From assembly GCA_032718565.1 (NCBI GenBank), contig JAVGVS010000303.1, forward strand, positions 430,179-494,178: a stretch of 64,000 nucleotides of DNA, given 5' to 3'. The position numbers were made by a program, and so were the translations under genes. Origin of the DNA: Distichodus sexfasciatus (Eukaryota > Chordata > Actinopteri > Characiformes > Distichodontidae). Below are positions 1 to 11,069 of this stretch, one piece after another (the first letter of the stretch is position 1; each line of letters opens with the position of its first letter). Under the pieces are notes generated by a model. That model did not search any database. It saw only the letters and a program-made list of their open reading frames with translations, and was not told the origin of the DNA.

Positions 1-364
1 AGGAACAGCTCAGTGGAAGGGTGATGCGCAAAAAGAAGAGCCGCATGAAGTATGCAAAAGAGCATCTGGACAAGCCAGAAATATTCTGGAAAAAAAAATA
101 CTGTGGACAGATGAGACCAAGATAGAGTTATTTGGTCATGACCAGAGGTGTGCAAAGCAGTGATCAAAGCAAATGGTGGTTATTTTCAAGAATCTAAGAT
201 ATGAAACATGTTTTGGGTTATTTCACACTTTTTGGTTTACTACATAATTCCATATGTGTTCATTCATAGAGCCTTCAGTGAGAATCTACAATGTAAATAG
301 TCATGATAATAAAGAATAAAACATTGAATGGGAAGGTGTGTCCAAACTTTTGACTGGTAGTGTA
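1..364 (+). mobile_element. Tc1-like transposon, deleted right half
   Basis: This is the right end of a Tc1/mariner element cut by the window edge. Near 50-165 a decayed transposase reads HLDKPEIFW and then, after a frameshift, LWTDETKIELFGHD, which contains the second acidic catalytic position of a DD34E transposase. It jumps directly to AVIKANGGYFQESK (about 153-200), the usual C-terminus, so over 100 codons between are deleted. The end at 331-364 (GTGTCCAAACTTTTGACTGG) is the usual terminal inverted repeat of fish Tc1 elements, followed by TA. It is inactive. Confidence 0.88.
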
Positions 365-1690
365 TATAGTTTGATTTATTTTTCTTATCCCTCAAAGATT
401 GTCACAAAGACTTTAATAAGTAGATTTTTTTGTTGTCATCCAGACCGTTTCATCCCTTTCAACCACTTTCCCTTTCTTTTAAAGTTTATTTCTAATTTCT
501 TAGGATTTTTATTCCTTGGGGAACTGTCATTGTCATTTCTGGGGAAATATGTTCCACTGCTGACTATGTCTTCGCTTTACCCTTTTCACCTACGTTTTTT
601 GGCACTCCTTTCACAGCTGCTTTATATTTTTTTTCCACCACTTTCACTTTCTACTTTCTTCTCAGAGAATATCAGATTTTTTTCTTCCCGTAAATCTACG
701 ACTTAAGTCTCGGAATTTCTGATTTTGTTTTCTTCTTTAATGTCCAATGGCCGTAATACGCTGTCGAACACAATCATTTAAAGCAACTGTTTTCTTTTTC
801 TCTCAGAAAACAACTAAGCGGAACATTAAATTGTAAATTTAAAAGGCTGCAATATTTTGCATGACTACCGTGCATGCATGCAAAGAAAAGATTATCTCAC
901 GTGAAAATGGGTCGAATTATTGTTATTATTTTCAACTCTGAACTGGTAATGACATATGTGGGGTTTAGAGTCAGAGCCGTCGAAAAGGAAATAACAAACA
1001 AGATTTATTTTAATATCTGAGAAATTTCAGACACAGTTTTCAACCATGACTGTTAAGATTAAAAGGGGAAAATAGTCAAAAAAGTAACTTAAAAATATAT
1101 ACTTGACGTGTGTACATCGCACGTTCATTATTAATGAATAGATATTTCAGGGCCGGTGGCTATTTATTAGTCGGAGGAAAAATCCAAACAAATAGCAACA
1201 GCCAGAGTACAGTCAAGGTGAAGATTTGTCCCAATCAGACATCACAGATCCACAGCAGACAAAGCTGAACTCTTATAATACATTATTTATCATAATTATT
1301 ATTCCCCACATTTTAAATACATTGCTAACATGACGTTTAGTGCCTGGAGGGTGTAGATAAACAGAGCCGGTCGGGTGAAAGGAGGCAAGTTTTCCATCGA
1401 GTGATGCTAAATTAACTGGAAGTACAAAGCACAAAAAGTTCTGGAGATGCGCGGTGCCTCCATCTCTCTGCGTCCCAACCGTGTTTAATTGTAAAAGTTT
1501 TCACTTAAATAATTTAAGTTTTTGTTTTGTGGAAGGCCTTTGGGGAATTTGACGTTATTTATGTGGGTTTGGATATTTAATGATGCTTTAAGAGCATTAG
1601 TACTTTACTATACAAAAAGGCATCTCCTCTTATTGCTGCTAAAATGCTGCTAAGATTTGCGTGTGCGTTATAAACACTCACTTTTGTTTT
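365..1690. other. AT-rich sequence, nothing recognised
   Basis: There is a pyrimidine-rich stretch at 360-700 and then ordinary AT-rich intergenic or intronic DNA. The frame open over 338-706 begins inside the Tc1 terminal repeat and has low-complexity Phe/Leu/Ser content, so I do not count it as a gene. Confidence 0.5.
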
Positions 1691-1693
1691 TTT

Positions 1694-1694
1694 A

Positions 1695-1749
<55 letters not shown>

Positions 1750-1868
1750 TTTTGTTTTTATATTTTGTACTTATTTTCATATTTTGAGTGGAAGTCAGAT
1801 GTATGAATTTTGCAATAAGAATAAGAATAAGAATAAGAATAAGAATAAGAATAAGAATAAGAAGAAAA
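1694..1868. repeat. (ATT)n and (AATAAG)n microsatellites
   Basis: About 17 ATT units (1694-1746) are followed, after about 65 bases of unique DNA, by about 8 AATAAG units (1813-1864). Opposing reading frames coding poly-Tyr and poly-Ile/Leu across this stretch are repeat artefacts. Confidence 0.97.
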
Positions 1869-2319
1869 ATAACAACACCACTTTCATGGTTTCCATTATT
1901 GAACAAAAAACATGATTTCATGCCCCTTTAAAGAGAATTTCGCACTATGTACGGCAGCATTACACCAATTAAATTAAATACATTAATTAAATAAATATAA
2001 ACATAGAGAAGGAGAGAGTGCATTTAATTACTAATCTAATTCACTGCCTTATCCACACAGTTAAGAAGAAGCAAGCTGCAGTAGAAAGTGCAACGCTCTA
2101 AAGTGACCCTGCTAACTGTGAGGTCTGGAGAGGTGAGAGATTTTCTTTTCCACTGAAAATGATAGAAATCGCGAACTTTACTGCTGCTTTTAAATTGCAA
2201 ATGGAAACCAGACCTTCCTGCTGCGCCAAACTGCGTTAGTCATGTCTTCAAGCAGCTGTTATAGTGACTTATTAGTACAGCTGGAGAAAGGCTTTTTTGT
2301 TTGTTTCTTCGTGTTAAAG
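1869..2319. other. unique sequence, nothing recognised
   Basis: I see no coding frame, RNA gene or repeat family here. Confidence 0.4.
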
Positions 2320-2965
2320 TAAAAGTTTGCAATAATTTGCTCACAAAAAATAATTTGTTTTTGTTTTGTAAAATATATTTACAATAATTTACTCAGAAAT
2401 TTGTTTTATGTATTTTTGTTAATTTATGTTTAGTCTACAAGTATTTATTAATCAATAATTGATTTAATTAATTTTATTTTGTCTATTTATTTAATCTATT
2501 TTATTTTAGAATTTACAATCATTTACTCACAATAATTAACATTTTAAATTGTTATTTTATTTTTTAGTTTACAATTATTTACTTACAAATAATTGATTCA
2601 ATAGTTTTTATTTTGCTATTTATTATTAGTTTAATATTATTTACTCATAATAATTTATTTGTTTTTATTTTACAACTATTTACTTACAAATAATTGATTT
2701 GTCTCACTTATGTAGTTGATTATAAAAGTTATAGTAATTTACTCACAATAATAAGATTACTTATATTTATTTGTTTTTAGTCTACAATTATTTACTTACA
2801 ATAACTGATTTATTTGATAATATATAGTTCTTTTTTTGGCTTGCAATAATTTACAAATAATAATTGATTTACTTGCATTTCTTTAGTTCATTTATTTAAT
2901 AGTTTACAGTAATTTACTCACAATAATTTATGTACTTGTGTTTTTAAAAGTCTATAATAATTGTT
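2320..2965. repeat. degenerate AT-rich tandem repeat, period about 58 bp
   Basis: The motif ACAATNATTTACTCACAATA recurs with variation at about 2328, 2387, 2437, 2512, 2570, 2636, 2675, 2729, 2786, 2845 and 2908, giving about eleven diverged units. Between the cores lie runs such as AATTGATTTA and TTTTAGTTTAC. Units have drifted in length (about 40-75 bp), so this is an old array. Similar motifs are not obvious elsewhere in the window. Confidence 0.75.
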
Positions 2966-3129
2966 AGCATTTAACTTAAAATTAATGATTATCTCGATAA
3001 TATAAAATCCTTATGTCGGCTCCCTTGTCAGGAAAAACATAAATTATTTTAATTTTCTTTTCTTTTAGTTTACTATGAAGCTTATTACATTTATGATTGG
3101 TGTAGAGGTGTGATTTATATATTCACCAG

Positions 3130-3660
3130 CTATCTAGCAGGGAATGGTTTTATAGCAGTTTTCTACATTTCACCTGCTGTAAGGCTTCAACAGGATTCTG
3201 GAACGGACTTTCTCATCTCTCCTCAGAACTCCACCCCTTAACTCCACTCCAGATTTTTACAAAGACTACAGATTACACATCAAGCTCACCTGAGCCTCTT
3301 TGTAAGAAATATCACTGGTTTTACTGTTTCTTTGTGAATTATTGTCAGTATTTTTGTGCCTGCACTTGGTTTGGTTCTGCTTTTGTTGCTGTTTTGGATT
3401 CTGTCTGCATTTCATTTTTGGATTATGCTTTTTTCACCAGTAGAATTTGGATTGGGATATTCTCTGTTTTTCCAGGTAAGCTGACTCTGCTTCTTTGTAT
3501 TTATGACTGTGCTTTTGCCCTGTGATTTTGGTTTGTGTGAGAACTCTCATTCCGTCTGTGTGTGATCTTTTGCCTGCCTCTGCTGCCATGATTATTAAAA
3601 TTTCTGCTCTTGTGATCTGCAGTTGGGCTTCTGCCTGATCTCATTACAAACTCAGACGGT
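3130..3660 (+). mobile_element. possible decayed LTR retrotransposon end
   Basis: The segment has T-rich, Ctgc-punctuated composition and ends with ATTATTAAAATT, CTGCAGTTGGGCTTCTGCCTGATCTCATTACA-like text (3590-3650). This pattern, a polyadenylation-like site followed by a short CTGC/TTGGG tail, is common at the R-U5 end of fish Ty3-type LTRs. I see no paired LTR, primer-binding site or coding region. A LINE 3' end is the alternative. Confidence 0.3.
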
Positions 3661-4034
3661 TTTGCTTCCAATCACTATTTTTAATGCTATTTTTGTGTCA
3701 GCAGCAAATGGAACATTGCTAAGAGCCTTTTTGATGTGAAATGAGTGGCTATAAAGCAAAATCAACCTCCCATGTCCTCTGTTGACTGGATCTGATGGAT
3801 GACTTAAAGTTCTTCAGCTTTGCTAGAAATGTGAATAAGCCAGAACACAAGTAAGCAGCAGTCCATTTGCATTATCACTCTGGGTATCTGGGGACTCAAA
3901 GGAAACTTTCTGAAGACATCTGAGAAAAAAAAGTGCATTTAATTTTTTGTTAGAAAACTGTGATTAGCGTTGTGATGTGTTAATCCACCTATCTAACATT
4001 TGCTAAACCTGGACCAATAATATAAATGGACCAC

Positions 4035-4256
4035 TACTCGCTTTTGCACTCTCAGTTCTGGCTTTTTCACTGCTGTTTGTCTCTTTGGCATGCATTCTCA
4101 TTTGTGGGTTTGTACTCCTGTTTGCATCTCTTGCACTCTCAGTTGTGGCTTTTGTGGCTTTTGCACTCTCATTTGTGGCTTTAGCACTCCTGTTTGCATC
4201 TCTTGCACTCTCAGCTGTGGCTTTTGCAGCTTTTGCACTCTGTGGCTTTGGGGCGT
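4035..4256. repeat. minisatellite, about 36/70 bp units
   Basis: The modules TTTGCACTCTCA and GTGGCTTTTG alternate with CACTCCTGTTTGCATCTC. The long unit (about 70 bp) is present twice (4108-4250), with decayed copies upstream. Both strands carry open frames (Ala/Ser/Lys-rich on minus, Ala/Leu/Phe-rich on plus) because unit length is near a multiple of three, and neither looks like a protein. Confidence 0.8.
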
Positions 4257-4451
4257 TTAAAGTTGCTGAAGACATTTGAGAATCAAGTGATTTTTCTTGC
4301 TTAAACTGTAATTAGTGTGCTTTTACTCCATCCGTCTGCCAACAATCAAGATTATCAGATTATCGGTATTACCATTAACCTAGACTGATGATACAGACGG
4401 ACTGTTGTGCATTCTGCATGGGCACTGATGTGGTTCACTGGGAGCTAAAAA

Positions 4452-4690
4452 TGCCTTGGGGCAGTTGGTAGCGTAAACGTAGGGAGTTGGTACCAGAAGG
4501 TTGGGATGGCCACTGGTTCAAGTCCCGGACTGGTAAAGGTACCACTGAGATACTCCTGAGCAAGGTACCATCTCCAAGCACTGCTTCCCGCATGATGCCA
4601 AAAAGCTGCCCACTGTTCCTTCACGGATGGGTCAAACGCAGAGGTCACATTGGGTTGTGGTGCACTGTGTGCTGTGCTGTGTCTGTGCCT
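4452..4690 (+). mobile_element. tRNA-derived SINE, family A
   Basis: Nearly full-length copy. The 5' part is tRNA-like: A-box-like text TTGGTAGCGTAAACGTAGGG and B box GGTTCAAGTCC. The body carries CACTGAGATACTCCTGAGCAA, CCAAGCACTGCT and GGATGGGTCAAACGCAGAGG. The 3' part is TGTGGTGCACTGTGTGCTGT; the usual terminal GTTCACAATGACAAATA is lost. About 18 loci of this family lie in the window, which lets truncations be judged by comparison. Confidence 0.9.
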
Positions 4691-4744
4691 TTTGCATTCG
4701 CATTGTGGCTTTTAATTTTCTGTTGAACCTGTCTGGATCAGCGT

Positions 4745-5165
4745 ACTTTTCTCCTTGCAAACAACCGGGAGCTGATAAACGAGGTTGCGCTGGACATGAT
4801 GTTGGGGGGATTATGTACAACGCAGCAGATGTATGTCTTTGTTGCGGTGAAAGCCTCGGCCTAGTGGTCCTGCGAGACTCTGCAGCGTTAATGATTGAGG
4901 ACGTGACGGATGACGGCTTCCTTTTGGTCTGCTTGGCCTGTTCTCTCTTCCATCACTCGATTAGCAGCGGAGTTATTGCGGGCGGCGGAACGGGAGTGCT
5001 GCGTGGCTTGATCGATACGTACAAGACAGCGACAGTGCAACGCAATTAACGTCTGCCGTGGCTCCCCTGCGATGCGTGGAGAGGGCTGTAAATACACTCC
5101 TCTTCCCTCTGCCAGGCTTCGTCACCCCCGCCGTGCAATGTAATTTGTGTGTGAGATTGCGCGTG
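4745..5165. other. GC-richer unique block, function unknown
   Basis: This stretch is markedly richer in G+C and CpG than its surroundings and contains no repeat family I recognise. A 140-codon plus frame (4627-5049) starts inside the SINE and shows no domain or splice structure, so I do not call it coding. It could be a conserved noncoding element or an exon of an unknown gene. Confidence 0.3.
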
Positions 5166-6150
5166 TGTGTGTGTTTGAGGGTATTCGTCCTGCTGATTCT
5201 GCGACTGAAGGTTCTTCTGTAATTTACAGAGAAACTAGTGGTTGGGGGTGTGCTCAAATCTACATTACATTCAACTTTTTCAAGCAATCTACACCAGCAG
5301 AGAGTAAAACAACTCGCTCAAACTATTCAAGGAAACAGATTACCTTAATTTGTTTAAGTTTATACAATTATAAAATATAAGCATAAAATTGTTTGAGTCG
5401 AGTACGAATAACTTGCACATTGTTACACTGTAAATACTAATAGCAGATCTTAATGAAAGAATTGATGACGATTAATACTCCAAAAAATTTATCTCTCATT
5501 CTTATGATTTAAGCTCAAAATTGAAATTTTGATCTCGGTGTCGTCGTTCTCAACAGCGACATGTAAAGGTGTGGCTGATGGAGTTAGAATTAATGAAAGG
5601 AACATTTTAAAATACGGGTGCAATAGTTGTGGTCTCTGTTGACACAAACCAACTTAATCCCATTTATTACCGAGTCCATTTTTGTGTGCAACTGGGCAAC
5701 GTTAGGCTTATCATACCTAGCACACCAACCGAATTTTAAGAAGGTATCTTGCTACTAGCCTTTATGGTGTGAAAATGTAAGCCGTTTCTAAAAGATCTTA
5801 ACCCTGAACTAAACATGGCAACCGTACTGAGCCTGTCAGGCTGAGTGCCCCTAAAGGTCAGATCCTTAGGTACACTCAAATCTATTGTTATCATTTCAGG
5901 TATCCCCTTTTAACTTGGGTTAATTTATGAGAATGAGTGACCTTGTTCTACTGTGTATTGCTTTTTTAGTTTAAGCCGTTGGGTTTCTACAGAGCAGCCA
6001 AAGGTTTTTGCACAGGGTTTTCACAACTTTTCTACTATTTTTTAAAGTTCTCGTTGAGCAAAGGAAAGTTGTTGAGTTAAGATATATGAATAAAACTTAA
6101 CTTTTCCGATTTTTGGCTCTCTCACCCATGAAAAATATCAGCACTATTTG
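5166..6150. other. unique sequence, nothing recognised
   Basis: AT-rich sequence without convincing frames, RNA genes or recognised repeats. Confidence 0.4.
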
Positions 6151-6700
6151 TGTGTACAGGACCAAAATTAGACATATGTGAAAAAATGCTGTAAATAAAG
6201 AATGCTTTCAAAAATGGAAGTGTTAATCATTTATTTCCATCAATCAACAAAATGCAGTGAATGAACAAAAGAGAAATCTAAATCAAATCAGTATTTGGTG
6301 TGACCACCCTTTACCTTCAAAACAGCATCAATTCTTCTAGGTACACTTGCACACAGTTTTTGAAGGAACTCGGCTGATTGGTTGTTGAACTAACCACAGA
6401 TCTATAATCCTACGATCCTACAAAATAATATAATGACTATAATCCTACAAAATAATATAATGACTATAATCCTACAAAATCCCTGACTTTGTGCAAGTGT
6501 ACCTATAAGAATTGATGCTGGTTTGAAGGCAAAAGGTAGTAACACCAAATATTGATTTGATTTAGATTTTTCTTTTGTTTGCTCACTTTGCATTTTGTAA
6601 ATTGATAAAAATAAACAATCATTATTTATATTTCTGAAAGCATTCTTTGTTTACAGCATTTTTTCACACCTGCCTAAAACTTTTGCACAGTACTGTATAT
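6151..6700. mobile_element. mariner-type foldback element, copy 1
   Basis: Two arms of about 200 bp are inverted copies. The left arm (6180-6360) and right arm (6490-6700) share GTGAAAAAATGCTGTA, AAGAATGCTTTC, ATTTGGTGTGACCACCCTTT and TACACTTGCACA motifs. The right terminus ends TTTTGCACAGTACTGTA, the usual Tc1/mariner-type terminus; the left terminus is diverged. The loop (6401-6481) holds about three units of a 27-bp repeat. It has no coding capacity. A second copy lies at 53378-53755. Confidence 0.88.
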
Positions 6701-6710
6701 ATTTAAAACC

Positions 6711-6870
6711 TATACTGCCATCCAAAAGTTCTCGCACACCAAATGTTAAGTTTTCCATTAACTTTATAAACTGTAGATTTCTTTATTAAGCAGTCGGAAA
6801 GTTTTTGAGTCTATTAACTATAAATTAAAAGCATTAATTATAGATGTCTTTTGGACATTCTTAAGACTAA
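6711..6870. mobile_element. possible small TIR element fragment
   Basis: CTATACTGCCATCCAAAAGT at the left resembles a Tc1-like terminal repeat (compare the element at 25801). A weak inverted counterpart, TCTTTTGGACATT, lies near 6846-6858. The interior is AT-rich. This may be a decayed miniature element or chance similarity. Confidence 0.35.
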
Positions 6871-7221
6871 GACTCAGATAGCTAAATATTTAACTTACGG
6901 ACTGTGGAACATTCAAAAAATATCTATTTTGTCCACAACCAAGTGATAAAATGCAAATAGTAAAAATAGTAGACTGCAACATGACTACAAACGGGGCATT
7001 TCCAGCCTTTAAGAACACCCCGGGCCGGCTGGCGACTGCATCTACAAGGCAAACAGAGCTGATCAGGTAAAAAAGATGATTAGATCTTAATTTAGAATTT
7101 GGATGAAGATGATGCAAAAATGCCCTGTCTTAACTGAATAGAAAAAGAGACACATTAAAATAAAGTTGAATAAAACTACTGTTTGTCAAACACAGGATAG
7201 TATTGACTAAAATGTGACAAG

Positions 7222-7682
7222 TGTCACGGGCACTCACTCCCGCGGCCGGTAGTTGGATTGGGATGCGTCGCTCTGCCATTTGAGTCACCCGGCCCATCTT
7301 CCGACCCTGTCGGCTTCTGCTGTGAGTACTCTCAGTTATTGGGTTATCTCTTTGAGTGGAGTGTGTGTCTTTAGAACGTGGATTTATTGTGGAAATCCTA
7401 GCTCTTCGTGTAAGAGAGCTCTTAAATCAACTCGCGTGGCAATCCTAACTACTCGCGTTCTCAGCCGCGTTTGGGTTAACCACCACGCTACACGGCCTAA
7501 CGGCTAACGAGTAGCAATTTGCTAAATCCTAACCAGATCACTGGCAAACTGTGAAAGTTAGGCATTCGGTTCAAATCCTAACCAGATCACTGTCCGAATC
7601 GTGACGCAGTCCGACAGCCGCCTAACCCGGCCACTGAAAGATTGTTTAATCTTGTCAAATCAGATCACTGACGAACCTGACA
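7222..7682. mobile_element. solo LTR, copy 1
   Basis: A 461-bp segment starting TGTCAC and ending CTGACA is bounded by the perfect 5-bp direct repeat ACAAG (7217-7221 and 7683-7687). It is about 90 percent alike by eye to the reverse complement of 62566-63068, which has its own different 5-bp duplication. TG...CA ends plus 5-bp duplications indicate an LTR left by recombination of a retrotransposon (Ty3-like or endogenous-retrovirus-like; not resolvable without internal sequence). No gag, pol or env sequence is present. Confidence 0.85.
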
Positions 7683-7688
7683 ACAAGC

Positions 7689-7763
7689 ATTTTTGTCTAG
7701 AGACTAGTGTTGCGTGTCCGGTCTCGAGACCAGTCTTTGAAAGTCTCGGTCTTGTATTTGATT
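7689..7763. repeat. GAGACC-type interspersed repeat, left fragment
   Basis: GACTAGTGTTG, GGTCTCGAGACCAGTC and AAGTCTCGGTCTTGT form the start of a repeat whose continuation (GTCTTGGTCTTGTCTCGGTC) is found at 8992-9160. A LINE tail begins exactly where the fragment stops, suggesting it interrupted the repeat. The related expanded array is at 31618-32330. Confidence 0.55.
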
Positions 7764-8110
7764 CAAGATTCAAGATTCTTTATTTGTCACGTGCAAGTTA
7801 TACAGGTACAACAAGCAGTGAAATGTATCCTGATCCGCTCTTTTAACTGTGCAATAGACAAGGAAGATAGAGACGCAATACAAACTTACAAACATAAATA
7901 CTAACTTAAATACGGAGGCTGGGGTAACAGGACAAAAATAAAACTATATATTATACAATAAGGAACATAAAGTTAAATGTGCAAACCTGAGAATGTAAAA
8001 ATTGTAAATGTGCTAGGGCAGAACAGGTGCAAAGAGATGATTTTTTAAAGTGCCAAGTGCAGCTGCAGCATTGTACATAGCAGAGTAGAGCATGTGACAA
8101 TGAAGTGGCA
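7764..8110 (-). mobile_element. LINE 3' tail, inverted, copy 1
   Basis: Read on the minus strand it ends CACGTGACAAATAAAGAATC followed by tandem TTGAATC units, the pattern of L2-like non-LTR retrotransposons in fish that end in short tandem repeats. The same order of motifs occurs at 55472-55750. Only 3' untranslated sequence is present; no reverse transcriptase frame. Confidence 0.75.
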
Positions 8111-8991
8111 ACCAGTATAAGTTATCGTAACAATAAGAGGTATGTATTAGCAGCATATAGTAACATTTGTACTCGGTGGAGATCAGCCAAGGCCACAACT
8201 CCGAGAATATTACTATTAAAACTCTTTGAGACCGACGCAGGCATTTTGCGTTGTTTATTAATTAGTGTATTAATAACTCAGAATCTCTTTAACTTACAGA
8301 AACCACACACATACCGTCAGAATCACAAGACTTTCAACTTACCGGACCTTATATTCATTCCTCTGTGTGTGAGTAATTCCGTGCACAAAACCTGAAGCAA
8401 TTACGTAAAAAGTCATTAATTACATTATTCGCTGTATAAACACTCGCGTTATTGCTTGCGACTCATATGGAACGCCATCATGCGCAAAAATGTAGCTCTC
8501 TTCCAGAAAGGCCACAGGCAGCTCATTTTTATAGTCCAAAGTGAGTTCAAATTGGCTCAAAATTACCCAAAACGTCAGCATTTCTTCATTTTCAATTAAT
8601 CAGAAAATATTTTTTCCATTTCATAATGTTAGAAAGTAATCAATATTAATCAAAAAATTTTATTCTGTATCGAGATGAATAGCAAAAGGATAAAGAAGTG
8701 TTTCCGTCTGGCACTAACCTTACTTTTCTTCACAGCACTAAGCTATAGAATGTCTCTGCAAAACCAAAACTCTGCAGCCAATAAAACAGTGAGTTTGGGC
8801 TTGAGGAGTGTTCACTGTGCTGTGTTGAGTTTAACGTATGATGTGATCAGTTTGGATAACTGCCTCCAGTGAAGTGATTTCCTCATTATAGATATGTAAG
8901 AGAGAAATATTGAATAAACATCTTTATTGTTGCTTAGGCTTTGCATGTTCCACTTATTTGTCATGTGGTGTAAAACATGCATTGGTTCTGT
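8111..8991. other. unique sequence, nothing recognised
   Basis: Short frames only. It may include further 5' extension of the LINE fragment at its left edge. Confidence 0.4.
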
Positions 8992-9160
8992 CATGGTCTC
9001 ACCTCGCCCTGGTGTCGGTGTAGCCTCGGTCTCCGCGCTTCAGAGTCTTGGTCTTGTCTCGGTCTCAACACACTCTGGTCTTGGTCTTGTCTTGGTCTCG
9101 GTTTAGGTGGTCTTGTCCTGAACTCTACTAAAGACTAAGACTAAAGTCTAAAGTAGCTGC
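8992..9160. repeat. GAGACC-type interspersed repeat, right fragment
   Basis: GTCTTGGTCTTGTCTCGGTC, CAACACACTCTGGTC and GTCCTGAACTCTACTAAAGA match, in reverse complement, the units of the minisatellite at 31618-32330. Here there are only about two units. Together with 7689-7763 it looks like one repeat split by inserted DNA. Confidence 0.6.
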
Positions 9161-10337
9161 TGAAATAAACCCTGGTTCAAATAAACTGCTTCTGTTTAGA
9201 GGTCTGCATGTTGGATACAAAATTAGCAGTACAGAAGACATCTGTATCTGTCTGCAGTGCAGATTTTGGACATCAATCTTGGCTGTTATCTTAAAGGCCT
9301 GTTAATATTGCAGAGCTCAAGCTATTAAAAACTTGAAGGCACATTTGGGTATCAATGCTGCGGTTAAAGGCAAAAATTATACACATCAGTGAATCACTAG
9401 TGCCCAAAGTTGTGTCAGAGCCATGGATTTTCTCTTTCTGCTGACATTTTAATATCATCCTCTGCAACTCCCTTAGCAACGATGCATCACTTCCTGTCAG
9501 GGAGATTATAACTGATACCTTATTTATTCTCTTATTTAGACATATGGCTCTCCTGTTATTGCTGTGATTTATACCACTACGAACAAAAACGGCCTTTGTA
9601 ATTATATTTTTTGAGAGCGCTGCTGAAGCCTTTCGCGGCTTTTTCTTTCCTGCAGCCCAGGTGACTTTCTTTTACCTCCTTTTTCTTGACAGTTTGGGTT
9701 TCTTGCCGGGTGAAATCTCCCACAAATGGCTGTTACTCCCATCACAGTCTCTTTCAGCGTGCAGGTGGGAAGCGGCACCCAGCAATTACCCTGCTGGAGG
9801 ATTCCTCCCCGCTACGGGCAGAAAAGCATGTCAGTGATTATCAGCTGTGCGTTCCAGCCAAAACCGGGCTGATGTAACTCAACTCATCAGCTTCAGGAAC
9901 AGGCCTGCGTGTCAATATAGACACAGAAATATATAGAAATATCTCATATACACTCGGAGCATGTGTGTAAATATTTCTGTATTTAATTTTCGGATGGATT
10001 TCACCTGACCTATGTGAAAACCTATAAAACAAATGCTCGTCACGTCGGAGAGACGAGTGTACTTGCGTGCAAAACACGGTTGGTGAAATAAATTGCCAGG
10101 CGGAGAGGTCCAACGACCTGCAAAATGTGCATCAGTTAAATCACTTTATTTCTGGGTGGAAGGACACGCATTTAATGCAGTTGCTACAGTGTATTGTACA
10201 GTACCTAGCCCAATTTAAATGAAGGATCAGACCTTTTCAAATGTGTAATGACACTATGGGATATCGCAAAAAATCCAGTAGACTCAGTAATCCACATGAA
10301 ATTAAACAAGTTTGTTCCTGGCCTTGGATGGGAAACC
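9161..10337. other. unique sequence
   Basis: No recognised repeats. The part 9540-9900 is less AT-rich, contains balanced composition and a CAGCTG-rich tail, and could be conserved noncoding DNA; nothing proves it. Confidence 0.35.
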
Positions 10338-10405
10338 TACTACTGTGCAGTGTTCACAATGACAAATAATCACTCACTTTCACTTTTCACTTTTACAACT
10401 TTTCA
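10338..10405 (+). mobile_element. SINE family A, 3' fragment
   Basis: Only the 3' terminus survives: GTGCAGTGTTCACAATGACA AATAATCACTCACTTTCA-type tail. Confidence 0.75.
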
Positions 10406-10523
10406 CTGTTTTTTTTTGCATTATTTCTTCTTTTTCTTCTCATTTTTTGGTCAGAAAGGTTCAAAATATTTTTGGTTTTATTTTCATAAGTAAGACCCAA
10501 GAAAGCCACTGCAAAACGTTTGG

Positions 10524-10700
10524 AGAAGTTGGTAGCGTATTGGTTAGGGGTTACGCCCTGTGATCAGAAGGTGTTGCTGGATCGAATCTCGGACCAGTAA
10601 AAGTACCACTGAGGTACTCATGAGCAAGGTACTGTCCGCAAGCACTACTCCCCATTAGCTGTCCACTGCTCCTTCACGGATGGGTCAAAGGCAGAGGTCT
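10524..10700 (+). mobile_element. SINE family A, 5' part
   Basis: It starts AGTTGGTAGCGTATTGGTTAG and runs to GGTCAAAGGCAGAGGT, where the next copy begins, so its 3' part is missing or displaced. The B-box-like text is GGATCGAATCTC. Confidence 0.85.
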
Positions 10701-10950
10701 GGGACAGTTGGTGGTGTAATGGTTAGGGTGTTAGTCCCGTGAGCGGAAGATGGTCAGAAGGTCGCCAGTTCAAACACCAGACCAGTAAAGGCACCATCCC
10801 CAAGCACTGCTACCCGTTAACTGTCCACTGCTCCTTCACGGATGGGTCAAACGCAGAGGTCACATTTCGTTCCATCACAGAAGGTTCACATTTGGTTGTG
10901 GTGCACTGTGTGCTGGACTGTGCTGTGTTCACAATGACAAATACTCACTT
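10701..10950 (+). mobile_element. SINE family A, full length
   Basis: It begins GGGACAGTTGGTGGTGTAAT and ends GTTCACAATGACAAATACTC. It directly abuts the preceding copy in the same orientation, at the position where that copy should continue, consistent with insertion into the older SINE or tandem duplication. A short internal duplication of the CACATTT motif is present (10861-10900). Confidence 0.88.
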
Positions 10951-11069
10951 GGACTTTTCACTTTGTTCTTTGCATTATTTTTTTCTTCTTTTCCTTCTCA
11001 CTTTTTGGTCGCAAAGATTCAAAAAAGACCCAAGAAAGCCACTGTCTTACATTTGGAGCAGTTGGTGAA

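Noticed and set aside
1577..1921. 114-codon minus frame with poly-Ile/Leu
   Set aside because: ATT and AATAAG microsatellites.
4627..5049. 140-codon plus frame
   Set aside because: Begins in a SINE; no recognisable domain. The GC-richer part is kept as an unknown block instead.
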